Notes: generated from the sequence alone by a model not told the origin. A DNA stretch of 22,728 bases from an uncultured Allobaculum sp. (GCA_910577085.1 CAJTLE010000036.1:1-22728), one strand, 5' to 3'. Numbered from the stretch's first letter, positions 1-8,294 are shown. A program made the numbers and translations.

Positions 1-680
<680 letters not shown>

Positions 681-844
681 TGACTCAACGCTATTGCGTT
701 TAAATTTCGTGAATTGATTATTTGAAGTATTAAGTGTTGTTCAAGAATCGACGTGTTAATTTCGAATATTGAATTGTCTGTAATCAGAGTTTTCAAAGAG
801 CCATCTGTTTGTGAGTGAATCAATTTCCCTCACAAGGCTTGTTT
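681..844 (-). other. rRNA operon leader with boxA antitermination site
   Basis: This is the transcribed spacer between promoter P2 and the 16S 5' end. The complement of 788-801 reads GCTCTTTGAAAACT, which matches the boxA antitermination element of bacterial rRNA leaders (bound by NusB/NusE in known systems). A small perfect hairpin, AACGC/GCGTT with a four-base loop (687-700), lies just ahead of the 16S 5' end. No coding sequence is credible here. Confidence 0.75.
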
Positions 845-873
845 ATCTTATCATCAGCAGAATCATAAGTCAA
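845..873 (-). promoter_or_regulatory. rRNA promoter P2 (sigma-A type)
   Basis: On the minus strand a TTGACT -35 hexamer (868-873) and a TAAGAT -10 hexamer (845-850) are separated by 17 bp. They sit about 165-190 bp upstream of the 16S 5' end, the usual place for an rRNA P2 promoter. The inverted repeat at 880-907 lies immediately upstream, in the position of an UP element. Confidence 0.75.
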
Positions 874-879
874 CATCTT

Positions 880-907
880 TTGTGAAATATTTTTAAGAAT
901 TTCACAA
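880..907. repeat. inverted repeat upstream of P2, copy 1
   Basis: TTGTGAAAT (880-888) and ATTTCACAA (899-907) form a perfect 9-bp inverted repeat around a 10-bp AT-rich centre. The same arms occur at 1018-1043, in the same position relative to promoter P1. Possible roles are an AT-rich UP element for RNA polymerase alpha or a regulator site; the sequence cannot decide. Confidence 0.8.
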
Positions 908-981
908 TCAATGATTTCTTCGATATCTAAAGATGATTCATGTTTCAGTTTCGCCTGTCGGCGCTCCCTCAACGCTCATAT

Positions 982-1011
982 ACTATAACACCGGGTAGTA
1001 GCCCGGGTCAA
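982..1011 (-). promoter_or_regulatory. rRNA promoter P1 (sigma-A type)
   Basis: On the minus strand a TTGACC -35 (1006-1011) and a TATAGT -10 (982-987) are separated by 18 bp. The spacer contains the GC-rich inverted repeat CCGGG/CCCGG around TAGTAG, which is unusual for a strong rRNA promoter spacer. P1 lies 138 bp upstream of P2, and both are preceded by the same inverted repeat. Confidence 0.75.
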
Positions 1012-1017
1012 GCGCTT

Positions 1018-1043
1018 TTGTGAAATATTTTCTAATTTCACAA
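1018..1043. repeat. inverted repeat upstream of P1, copy 2
   Basis: TTGTGAAAT (1018-1026) and ATTTCACAA (1035-1043) are the same 9-bp arms as at 880-907, here with an 8-bp AT-rich centre. The repeat ends 6 bp upstream of the P1 -35 hexamer, which is the UP-element position. Confidence 0.8.
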
Positions 1044-1137
1044 ATTGGTCAGAGTCTCCTTTATTTGACTTCCGGATTTTTGACCAGTGAGTTAGAGAAT
1101 ACACCTGTTTTTGGATCCGGTCAAGAAATATGTTCTG

Positions 1138-1477
1138 TTAGCGGGTGTACTCCCCTAAAGACTGGGCTTTGTTTTTACTGTAGTACAGTTTACCTTCTAC
1201 GCCACCTATGCCATGGATCCTCAAAGGGCAGTCCCCCATATTTTTTTTGTCATCGCTGCCTAATTTATCATAGCCATAGTCAGCTAACCATTGATTGAAA
1301 TAGGTTCCCCACTTATGGCCCGCTTACTGCAATGTTTCCATAGCCTGGATTTTATGAAAAAGCATATGTGGAATTAGCTGCAAGGAGCTCATCCGTGTTG
1401 ATCAGTTCATTGATCACCTTCGTATCCGTCTCATTGACGATAGCAGCTGATGCTAATTTTAAAATTGATATAGTCAT
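1138..1477 (-). pseudogene. decayed small gene, function unknown
   Basis: The minus strand from ATG at 1475-1477 reads 41 codons (MTISILKLASAAIVNETD...) and stops at about 1352. Skipping one base in the T-run just before that stop opens another frame (HKIQAMETLQ) that reaches a TAA. Beyond the TAA the same frame continues for 60 codons (AGHKWGTYFNQWLADYGYDK ... GGVEGKLYYSKNK) to TAA at 1138-1140. The composition looks protein-like throughout, so one frameshift plus one nonsense change in a gene of about 110 codons explains it best. GGAGG directly abuts the ATG, too close for a normal ribosome binding site. A weak promoter (TTGCAA, 17 bp, TATAGA, about 1491-1519) lies upstream. I do not recognise the family; non-coding sequence remains possible. 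Confidence 0.4.
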
Positions 1478-1789
1478 CCTCCATTTTTCTATAGTATAGG
1501 AACACCGATTTTGCAAGATTGGCCAGAATGGATAAAGCGATGAGGTGCGGATTGGATCCAAAGACCTTCTCCTATCAAGAAATATGCTTCGTACAAATGA
1601 GCTGCTCTTTTCAAAAGTGACTTGTTCAAGAGCTATTCCAAAAAAAATTCAAAAAAATAGAAGCAGCCCCAAAAATCCGCGTATATACAAGTACCAAGAT
1701 TAAAGTGCTCTGCTGCTCAATTGAACTTTGTCAATTGAAAACCGAGTATTTGCTTGGCCATAAGAAATAGAGGTGAAGATAACACATCC
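1478..1789. other. intergenic region upstream of the helicase gene
   Basis: About 310 bp between the decayed gene and the helicase, which diverge. It is AT-rich with long A-runs at 1640-1665. The main structured element is the pair of TCAATTGA palindromes listed separately. I found no convincing sigma-A promoter for the helicase and no further gene. Confidence 0.6.
1717..1738. promoter_or_regulatory. tandem TCAATTGA palindromes before the helicase gene
   Basis: TCAATTGA, an 8-bp self-complementary sequence, occurs twice (1717-1724 and 1731-1738) with a 6-bp spacer (ACTTTG). As DNA this is a 14-bp-phased double operator candidate. As RNA it can fold into an 8-bp stem with a 6-base loop about 30 bases before the helicase ribosome binding site. 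No regulator is identified. Confidence 0.45.
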
Positions 1790-4336
1790 ATGAATCCTTT
1801 AATCAAAAATTTGAGTTTCGACTTTGAAGCAGCCAAACAACAGCTGACTCATATTGCGAAAAGCGTTCTTGAATCCAGAAAGCCGCTTGAAGAACGTGTT
1901 GAAGATCTGAAGAAAACATATAATCAGACCATTCAGGAGACAATCGCCAGAATAAATGCCAGCGATTTCCAGGCCATTCCAGGCTTTAAAGATACTGTCA
2001 GATCCCATATGCTTACAAACCATACAATCAATAGTCATTCGGTTGCGGAAGACGAAGCCGTATTGGCTTATTGGAAACAACTGGCCATTGAAGAACAACT
2101 ATCTATTCTCAAGTGTTTAAAGCATAAACGAGCTCAGAAGATCGTTCGCGCTTGTGCAGCGGCAGATACAGACTGCCAGCGCAAGCTAAAAGAACTTTCT
2201 CATCAAGATTCTTGTGACATCATCACTGCGATGCTGGACAATGAGCTGTTCGATCAACTTTTAGCAAACTGTATTGATAATCTTGCCTGCAATCAAAGAC
2301 TCGAGATGTATCGAAATGTTGTCCGAACAAAAAACATTCCTGAATATGTCAAACGGGTCGAAAATTATGATGCCTGGCTGACAAACTCACATTATCGTCA
2401 CCATTTAAAAAATGATGAAGACTTGCTGGATATGTCACCTGCGAACGCTGCCGATATCCTCTACTCTATTCGCCATGCATTTGAATTAGACGAAGAATGT
2501 GGGGGAACGATGCCAATTTATTTTGATGCTTTAGAGTTCTGGGCCCAGCTGATGTCGGATGCCGCTGTTGAAGCAGGTCTCAAAGGCACAGAACAAGAGT
2601 TCTTTTTAGAGCAGGCTGACGAAGAGCTCCGTTTTGCTGATCTCTATTCTGACCACGATTGGTTATATTCCCATCCTGAGTACAGCGATCAGGACATTTT
2701 AGCCGATCTACAATGCAATCCTCACTATAAAGAGGTCTGGCAGCGCTGGAATACGCTTAAACAAACGCTGGTTTCTAAACTGACCAGCCTGCCTGCTTTG
2801 CCGAATCGGTATCCAAAAGCTAGATCTATGGATCGCCGAGTGATGATTCATGTAGGTCTGACAAATTCTGGCAAAACCTATCAAGCCATTCTGGCTTTAA
2901 AAAATGCAAAAACCGGTATTTATTGTGCACCGTTACGTCTGTTAGCCGCCCAGACTTATACCGATCTTCAAGAAAGCGGCCTTCATACTTCGCTCATCAC
3001 TGGTGAAGAACAAAATATCGATAATCAGGCCACTCATGTCGCTTCGACCGTTGAAATGTCCGATCTCAATCATGTTTACGACGTAGCGGTGATTGATGAA
3101 TGTCAGATGATTTTTGACTTAGACCGCGGTGGTTTTTGGACAGAAGCCATTCTTGGTCTGCAGGCTCACGAGCTTCATTTATGCACGGCACCCGAAGGAT
3201 TACAAACACTGGTTTCCTTGATCGAAAGCTGCGGGGACAGTTATGAAATCATTAGACACGAGCGAATGACACCTCTCATGCAACAGCCATCACCAGATCT
3301 CAGCCATCCACAACCAGGCGACGCTTATATCGTCTTTTCTAAAACAGCGGTATTTGCGGTGGCTGCCGAGCTGGAAGAAAAAGGAATGGTCTGCGCTAAG
3401 CTGTTTGGATCTCTGCCATATGAGACCAAGCAGCTGGAAGCCAAACGCTTTGCCTCTGGTCGGGCACCGGTACTGGTCGCTACCGATTGTATTGGAATGG
3501 GTATGAATCTTCCCATTTCGCGAATCATCTTTTTAGAAGATGAAAAATATGATGGCCATAGCCGCCGCACTCTTTACCCAAGTGAAATTGCGCAAGTTGC
3601 AGGCCGGGCCGGCCGGTATGGAATTTATGAGAATGGTATTTTTTGCCTGCCCCATCAAAGCAAAGGTCAGAAAAAGAAGCTGCGCGAATATTTAGAACGC
3701 AAATCAGACAATTCGCAATCGCCCGTTGTTGGGCCTCCTCGTTTTTTATACACAATGCCAGGGCGTTTATCGGAAAAACTGGAAATTTGGAAAACGGAGA
3801 GTAAAGTCGATTCCGCATTCGTCCAGCAAAACGTATCCGCAGATATTCTGAAAGCCAGAGAGGCCGAAAAATATCTCAGCAATGAAAATCTCGCGGCTGT
3901 TTTTAGTACTATGACATTCAATTTTGAAAATACTACCCTTCATGAATATTGGATTGCGTTGATGAAAGCCGGTATTGGCAAAGATATCCAAAAGATGCGG
4001 CCGGATCATTATCGCGGCTACGAAAATACTCTGAATCATCATGATATTGACAGTCTGACCACTCTGTTTGCGTTATGGGACCTTTATTATCAATATGCTC
4101 GTATGTCAGAATCCACTTTCGAACAAGAATACGCTCAACAAAAGCGGCATAAAATCGCCCATACGATCGCAAACCTTCTTCTTCAACCGTCTAAGGGCAG
4201 AACTTGTAAATACTGCGGCAAGAAGCTGTCGTGGAATTATCCCTATAGTATGTGTCAAAAATGCCATGACGAGATTTACGGGCCATCTCCTGATGACGAT
4301 GACTTTGATTTTGACGATGAGCCCAGCTGGTGGTAG
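1790..4336 (+). CDS. Suv3-like superfamily 2 RNA/DNA helicase with C-terminal zinc ribbon
   Basis: ATP-dependent helicase of 848 residues, resembling the eukaryotic mitochondrial degradosome helicase SUV3 more than usual bacterial DEAD-box proteins. Motif I is GLTNSGKT (356-363), followed by the Suv3-like CAPLRLLAAQTY and THVASTVEM segments. Motif II is DECQ in AVIDECQMI (436-439). Motif V is VATDCIGMGMNLP and motif VI QVAGRAGR (602-609). A helical N-terminal region of about 330 residues has no motif I recognise. The C-terminus has a zinc ribbon (C806, C809, C822, C825) and an acidic tail ending in WW. The ATG at 1790 is preferred: GAGGTGA lies 13 bases upstream (somewhat long), and the alternative is a TTG at 1754. 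It stands alone, convergent with deoC. RNA turnover or processing is inferred from the family; the substrate is unknown. Confidence 0.85.
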   Translation: MNPLIKNLSFDFEAAKQQLTHIAKSVLESRKPLEERVEDLKKTYNQTIQETIARINASDFQAIPGFKDTVRSHMLTNHTINSHSVAEDEAVLAYWKQLAIEEQLSILKCLKHKRAQKIVRACAAADTDCQRKLKELSHQDSCDIITAMLDNELFDQLLANCIDNLACNQRLEMYRNVVRTKNIPEYVKRVENYDAWLTNSHYRHHLKNDEDLLDMSPANAADILYSIRHAFELDEECGGTMPIYFDALEFWAQLMSDAAVEAGLKGTEQEFFLEQADEELRFADLYSDHDWLYSHPEYSDQDILADLQCNPHYKEVWQRWNTLKQTLVSKLTSLPALPNRYPKARSMDRRVMIHVGLTNSGKTYQAILALKNAKTGIYCAPLRLLAAQTYTDLQESGLHTSLITGEEQNIDNQATHVASTVEMSDLNHVYDVAVIDECQMIFDLDRGGFWTEAILGLQAHELHLCTAPEGLQTLVSLIESCGDSYEIIRHERMTPLMQQPSPDLSHPQPGDAYIVFSKTAVFAVAAELEEKGMVCAKLFGSLPYETKQLEAKRFASGRAPVLVATDCIGMGMNLPISRIIFLEDEKYDGHSRRTLYPSEIAQVAGRAGRYGIYENGIFCLPHQSKGQKKKLREYLERKSDNSQSPVVGPPRFLYTMPGRLSEKLEIWKTESKVDSAFVQQNVSADILKAREAEKYLSNENLAAVFSTMTFNFENTTLHEYWIALMKAGIGKDIQKMRPDHYRGYENTLNHHDIDSLTTLFALWDLYYQYARMSESTFEQEYAQQKRHKIAHTIANLLLQPSKGRTCKYCGKKLSWNYPYSMCQKCHDEIYGPSPDDDDFDFDDEPSWW

Positions 4337-4446
4337 ATGTCGCAAGAAGACAGAAATCAATCAACATCGATCTCATAAACTTATCGTTCTGTTTATCTTA
4401 GGGATCTTGAGCGATGCTTGTCCTGATGATGCGGAATTGTCATTTA

Positions 4447-4479
4447 AAAATCCCGGCGTTTCTGTCTTGCCGGGATTTT
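4447..4479. terminator. bidirectional Rho-independent terminator
   Basis: Perfect 11-bp stem, AAAATCCCGGC (4447-4457) with GCCGGGATTTT (4469-4479), and an 11-base loop. It carries T-runs in both directions and lies between the convergent helicase and deoC genes, so it probably serves both. Confidence 0.88.
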
Positions 4480-4515
4480 GTGCTGATTTAGAATTGTCAG
4501 AAAATGCTGAAAACT

Positions 4516-5205
4516 CTATTTCTGGTTTCTGACTTTGAGTTCTTCAAGGATTTTGAGGGATGAACTGGTTCCGATGCGGGTTGCTCCAGCATCAATCATC
4601 GCAAGGCACGTATCCAGATCCCGGATGCCGCCAGCCGCTTTGACCTGGACGTTAGGCCCGCAGTTTTCTTTCATCAAGCGGACATCTTCCAGTCTGGCAC
4701 CCGAAGGTCCAAAGCCGGTAGAGGTCTTGATAAAGTCCGGACCGACTTTGGCGGCGATTTGGGACAGCTGCTTTATTTCTTCTGGTTCCAGGTAGCAGTT
4801 TTCGAAAATTACTTTGGACAGGACATGGTTCTGGCGGCAGATCTCTACAATTCGGCGCATTTCTTCTTCCAGGTAGTCCCAGTCATGCATTTTCGCTTTG
4901 CCGATGTGGATGACATAGTCGATTTCATCGGCTCCGTTTTCAATGGCTTTGGTCGTTTCATAACATTTGGTGTCCAGATCACTCTGTCCTAATGGAAAAG
5001 AGATCGCAGCACCGACATGGACCGGACTGTTGGCAAGCTGTTGTTTGCAGAAGGAAGTCCATCGGGAATTGATCGCCACCATAGCAGCGCCAATCTCATC
5101 CGCTTCCTTGCATAAGCGAATCAGATCTTCATCCGTTCCATACGGTTTAAGATAAGTGTGGTCAAAGTATGCGGCCAGTGTTTTTGCATCAAGTGTATTT
5201 GGCAT
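4516..5205 (-). CDS. deoC: deoxyribose-phosphate aldolase
   Basis: Cytosolic class I aldolase of 229 residues that splits 2-deoxyribose-5-phosphate into glyceraldehyde-3-phosphate and acetaldehyde in deoxynucleoside catabolism. The Schiff-base lysine is in FIKTSTGFG (K160), the second conserved lysine in VKAAGGIRD (K189) and the conserved aspartate in ADEIDYVIHIG (D96). The length fits the family (about 220-260). The start is the ATG at 5205, with AAAAGGAG five bases upstream; an in-frame ATG 36 bases further up has no ribosome binding site. A 9-bp hairpin sits just before the ribosome binding site. No other deo gene (deoA, deoB, pupG, cdd) is adjacent, so the gene appears to be on its own. 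Confidence 0.95.
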   Translation of the reverse strand: MPNTLDAKTLAAYFDHTYLKPYGTDEDLIRLCKEADEIGAAMVAINSRWTSFCKQQLANSPVHVGAAISFPLGQSDLDTKCYETTKAIENGADEIDYVIHIGKAKMHDWDYLEEEMRRIVEICRQNHVLSKVIFENCYLEPEEIKQLSQIAAKVGPDFIKTSTGFGPSGARLEDVRLMKENCGPNVQVKAAGGIRDLDTCLAMIDAGATRIGTSSSLKILEELKVRNQK

Positions 5206-5220
5206 ACAAACTCCTTTTGG

Positions 5221-5243
5221 CCACGCATCTTGGGGATGCATGG
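5221..5243 (-). promoter_or_regulatory. leader hairpin next to deoC ribosome binding site
   Basis: In the deoC leader, CCATGCATC pairs with GATGCGTGG (one G-U pair) around a five-base loop, ending a few bases before the AAAAGGAG site at about 5211-5218. It could stabilise the mRNA or affect translation initiation. Similar hairpins precede other genes in this window. Confidence 0.45.
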
Positions 5244-5359
5244 CTTTGATGTATCGTTACCTTTTATTATGGCAGACTGTAGGCAAAAAGATCAGTTCAA
5301 CTTCATGCACAAGATTGTGCAGCAGGCCGATCTGTTTTCAGATGGACTGGTTTGAAACC

Positions 5360-5400
5360 AAAACGACCTGAACATTCAATGCGAACATTCAGGTCGTTTT
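5360..5400 (-). terminator. Rho-independent terminator after the NlpC/P60 gene
   Basis: Perfect 13-bp stem, AAAACGACCTGAA (5360-5372) with TTCAGGTCGTTTT (5388-5400), and a 15-base loop. On the minus strand it starts 14 bases after the NlpC/P60 stop codon and is followed by TTTTGGTTT. It separates this gene from deoC. Confidence 0.85.
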
Positions 5401-5414
5401 AATTTGGGTCTGAT

Positions 5415-6338
5415 TTACTCGTGAGAGAGCGACGAAGACTCGGAAGGCGTCATCGATGGATCATCGTAAAGAAAATCCACAACTTCAGCGGTTGTCATTT
5501 CGCGCAGATGATCGGGATCCGGCAGGGCTTCTTCACTGAAACGAAACTGATCATAGTCAAGAAACGAAGCATCCGCCAATGGATCCCAGCCATTATTCTG
5601 GTAGAGCAGGGCTGTTTCATAGGCAATGCCTTCTGTTCCGGACATGCGCACGCCCGGTGGAGAACTGTGGACCATTAAAATGCTGCCATCTTCAAACTGG
5701 CCTAACGCAATATAGACATGGCCTTCTTCGCTCATGATATCTCCAGGCAGAATTTCAGTGATCTCTTTGGCCTCCCGGCGCTGGCCAAGGCCCAGCCCGC
5801 TTAAGAACTCGTCGGACTGGTCGGATTTGACCACGTAATCACGCTTGTCTTCGAGGGTGTTATAGAGCACCCAGCCTAAATAGCCAGAGCAGTCCAGGCC
5901 ATTGTGGATTTCGTAGTCATGATCATCCGCATTATACCCCTCGACATTTTCTTCATAGAACGTTTTCCAGCCTGGCACCATTCCCAGGGTATTGGCTTCC
6001 ACACCACCAGCGGTGTCTTCTTCATTCCAGCCGCCGCCCCAGACATAGAGCACCTGATCTTTCGGCCGCAAAGCTGTGCGTAAAAAATCAGTCAGGGTTG
6101 GTTTTTGCTCTTCCGGTGTCTGGCTTGTCGTTTCAGACTGGCTGGAAACCTGCGAAGAAGTCGAGTGTGATGATTCCTTGTTTGCGGAATCAGAAAGAGT
6201 TGAAATGGTCATGGTATTTACCTCGCAGCCTGCAAGCAAAACACTCAGGGGCATCAAAAGAGTCAGGCAAGTGAGTCGATGACAGGTCTGCAGGCGATGA
6301 GAAATTCTTGTTTGTATCTGATCCAAAATGCGGTGCAT
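5415..6338 (-). CDS. NlpC/P60-type cell-wall hydrolase lipoprotein
   Basis: Exported lipoprotein of 307 residues, probably cleaving peptide bonds in peptidoglycan stems. A hydrophobic signal segment ends in the lipobox LLAGC (C38), so it should be lipidated and anchored outside the membrane. A Ser/Thr/Gln-rich linker (about 40-75) follows, then an NlpC/P60 domain: the cysteine nucleophile is in GLDCSGYLGW (C150), the catalytic histidine in EEGHVYIAL (H207) and a further polar residue in MVHSSPPG. The segment VLYVWGGGW before the cysteine is typical of the fold. GGAAG about ten bases before the ATG at 6338 may be the ribosome binding site. It follows the beta-lactamase-like gene, separated by a terminator, so expression may be partly by read-through. 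The exact bond cleaved is unknown. Confidence 0.85.
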   Translation of the reverse strand: MHRILDQIQTRISHRLQTCHRLTCLTLLMPLSVLLAGCEVNTMTISTLSDSANKESSHSTSSQVSSQSETTSQTPEEQKPTLTDFLRTALRPKDQVLYVWGGGWNEEDTAGGVEANTLGMVPGWKTFYEENVEGYNADDHDYEIHNGLDCSGYLGWVLYNTLEDKRDYVVKSDQSDEFLSGLGLGQRREAKEITEILPGDIMSEEGHVYIALGQFEDGSILMVHSSPPGVRMSGTEGIAYETALLYQNNGWDPLADASFLDYDQFRFSEEALPDPDHLREMTTAEVVDFLYDDPSMTPSESSSLSHE

Positions 6339-6363
6339 GTCTTCTCACTTCCTTTCTGATCAG

Positions 6364-6390
6364 AAAAACCTCCGCCCAAAAGAGCGAAGG
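6364..6390 (-). terminator. terminator between beta-lactamase-like gene and NlpC/P60 gene
   Basis: On the minus strand CCTTCGC (6384-6390) pairs with GCGGAGG (6369-6375), with one G-U pair, followed by TTTTT. It ends about 26 bases before the NlpC/P60 start, leaving little room for a separate promoter downstream. Partial read-through or attenuation between the two genes is plausible. Confidence 0.7.
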
Positions 6391-6447
6391 CTTCAATAGG
6401 ATGTAATTTTTGAACATTTAAACGATGAGTAGATTGCTTTTGCCAGC

Positions 6448-7884
6448 TCAGGCAGCCAGATTCTGGGTTTGAGAACTGTCCTGAGACTGAGAACTGTCCT
6501 GAGCAGAGTCAGAAGCCTGCGACTGGGTCGATGAACTTTCTGGTTCAGCCACTGGAGCCTGCGTCTGGGAAACGACATCGGGCTGAGCCGTTTCAGAACT
6601 CTGCTCAGAACTTTCGTCGCCGCCCAGTTCTTTTTGAATGGCTTCGGACATTTTCTTCTTCTGCTCTTCCGTCATTTCCGGCAGTTTCTGGCCGTCTGGA
6701 CCATCGCGGTCTTCAATGACATCAGGCGGTGTTGACATCTGGGCATTGAGTTCAAGATATGGAGTCATGTCATAAGCCGAATAGACTCCACTGTAGTAGC
6801 GGTTGGTGAAATAAGATAACACCATGGCACCGACTTCTCCTAAAATATCCAGGCCATCTTTTTTCGAAGCACAGGAGTAAATCGATAAGGTGAAAGGCGG
6901 TGTTCCATTATAAATGCCGACCGCATTGCGGACTTCATTGATGTTTCCGATTTTCTGAATGTACGTGCCTGGCACATCCCGGTTGAGGAACGTGTTATAG
7001 GCGGTGTACTGCAGCCAGTATTTCAGATCGTTAAACGTGCCGGGCGTTTCGTAGATATACTTCAACAGCCGCATCATGTAGTCAGCGTTGATCAGGTTTT
7101 CAGATTCAATATAGAAATCTGAAGTCTGGGGAACGCTGGCGTATTTGGAGACAATTTCTTTGAATGCTGTATAACCGCCAATGTTGGAATACAACATATG
7201 GCCGGCGATGTTATCCGAATATAACAGGGCAGCTTCCAGGAGTTCATCAATCTGAATTTTGTCACCGACTTTGTATTTCCGGTGAATTGGCTGATTGAGG
7301 TTTTCGTCATCCTCTTCTTCCCGCATCTCCTCCGTATAGACGAGAGTATCGCTGGGGTTAATGCGGCCGGCCGCAATTTCTTCATAGTAGTACACACAGA
7401 GCGGCAGTTTATAGGTAGAGGCTGCCGTAAAGTTCTGGCGGGCATTGTTGGATTCAACCGTTTCGCCGGTCACCAGATCCTGAATTGCCCAGGAGACTTT
7501 GGACGGGTCAATGCCTTTATTGGTCAGGTAGTCATTGATCTGGACTTTCAGATCCGCCAGGGAGTTATCTTCAAACATCGCTTCCATGGTCGTTTTGGCG
7601 GCAGCCAGTCTGACTAAAGCCGGGCTTGGATCGGCCGCAACGCTTGCGGTAATCTGGGTGGTATTTGAAATCGAACCGGACGTACTGGAAGAGTCAGCAG
7701 TGGTTTCACTGACCTTCTCTTTGTTTCCGGACCGGAACATGTTCACAACGCCATACACAGAAAAACAGGCCGTGCAGACAATTGCCAGCGCGACAACAAT
7801 CACAATTCCCAGTCGGAGCGGGTCGTATTTAAGTCTTCTTTTTTTCTTCTTGCGCTTTTTGCGCATATTCTTTGTATCAGCCAT
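6448..7884 (-). CDS. membrane-anchored class A beta-lactamase-like serine hydrolase
   Basis: The protein has 478 residues. A very basic cytoplasmic N-terminus (RKKRKKKKRRLK) precedes one membrane span (LGIVIVVALAIVCTACFSVYG), then an external serine-hydrolase domain. It carries the three class A / penicillin-binding signatures in order: SxxK as STYK (S156, K159), SDN (223-225) and KIG in the KTG position (311-313). A Ser/Gln/Glu-rich tail of about 60 residues ends the protein. The family includes class A beta-lactamases and non-resistance relatives. The membrane anchor and KIG in place of KTG or KSG make a cell-wall role more likely than drug resistance, but that is inference. The ATG at 7884 is chosen; no strong ribosome binding site precedes it, and the longer reading starts from a TTG that also lacks one. 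It lies upstream of the NlpC/P60 lipoprotein on the same strand. Confidence 0.8.
   Translation of the reverse strand: MADTKNMRKKRKKKKRRLKYDPLRLGIVIVVALAIVCTACFSVYGVVNMFRSGNKEKVSETTADSSSTSGSISNTTQITASVAADPSPALVRLAAAKTTMEAMFEDNSLADLKVQINDYLTNKGIDPSKVSWAIQDLVTGETVESNNARQNFTAASTYKLPLCVYYYEEIAAGRINPSDTLVYTEEMREEEDDENLNQPIHRKYKVGDKIQIDELLEAALLYSDNIAGHMLYSNIGGYTAFKEIVSKYASVPQTSDFYIESENLINADYMMRLLKYIYETPGTFNDLKYWLQYTAYNTFLNRDVPGTYIQKIGNINEVRNAVGIYNGTPPFTLSIYSCASKKDGLDILGEVGAMVLSYFTNRYYSGVYSAYDMTPYLELNAQMSTPPDVIEDRDGPDGQKLPEMTEEQKKKMSEAIQKELGGDESSEQSSETAQPDVVSQTQAPVAEPESSSTQSQASDSAQDSSQSQDSSQTQNLAA
6471..6503. repeat. short tandem repeat encoding the Ser/Gln tail
   Basis: GAGAACTGTCCTGAG occurs twice in near-tandem within the codons for the C-terminal tail of the beta-lactamase-like protein (SQDSSQSQDSSQTQ). 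Such repeats can expand or contract in frame and may vary in length between strains. Confidence 0.6.
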
Positions 7885-8294
7885 ACCCTGTATATTATAA
7901 GAAGAAAGATCAGAGTCAATCCCATCCGCCAGATCCAAACCAAAAAACTGTCTAAAATACGAGGGAACAAACAAACTGTACAGCCTTTTCAAAAAAGAAA
8001 AACAATTTTCATCTTTTAAGACATCGACTGGCGTTCTCTGTTTCTCTCTTCTCTGCCTTTCGCTTTCATTTCCACCTGCATTATCATCTTTTTATCCAAA
8101 TATCCCAATCTGAATAAGACTATTCAAGACTGGAATCCGCCAACATTCTTTTTTTGATCACGTCTGCGTATTTCCCTTTTCTGCCCTTCTGCTTTTCTGG
8201 ATTTTGACTTGCTGAATGTAAAAGATGTTTATGGCTTCGGACTGGCTTTTAAACGACAGCTCCTTCTTTTAGCCGACTCTTTTAGCCGGCAGGA
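7885..8294. other. intergenic region upstream of the beta-lactamase-like gene
   Basis: About 410 bp, AT-rich on the minus strand. A TATAAT hexamer (7894-7899 complement) lies only nine bases before the ATG at 7884. The nearest TTGACT (7914-7919) is 14 bp away, too short for a standard promoter. At 8279-8301 an inverted repeat CTTTTAG/CTAAAAG spans the M42 peptidase stop codon, and CTTTTAGCCG is also directly repeated at 8266-8288. It has no T-run and is a poor terminator. No gene was seen. Confidence 0.5.

Noticed and set aside
7894..7919. TTGACT / TATAAT promoter for the beta-lactamase-like gene
   Set aside because: The spacer is only 14 bp and the -10 lies nine bases before the ATG; not a standard promoter.
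7885..7992. Longer N-terminus for the beta-lactamase-like protein
   Set aside because: Needs a TTG start without ribosome binding site and would place extra residues before the basic membrane-anchor region.
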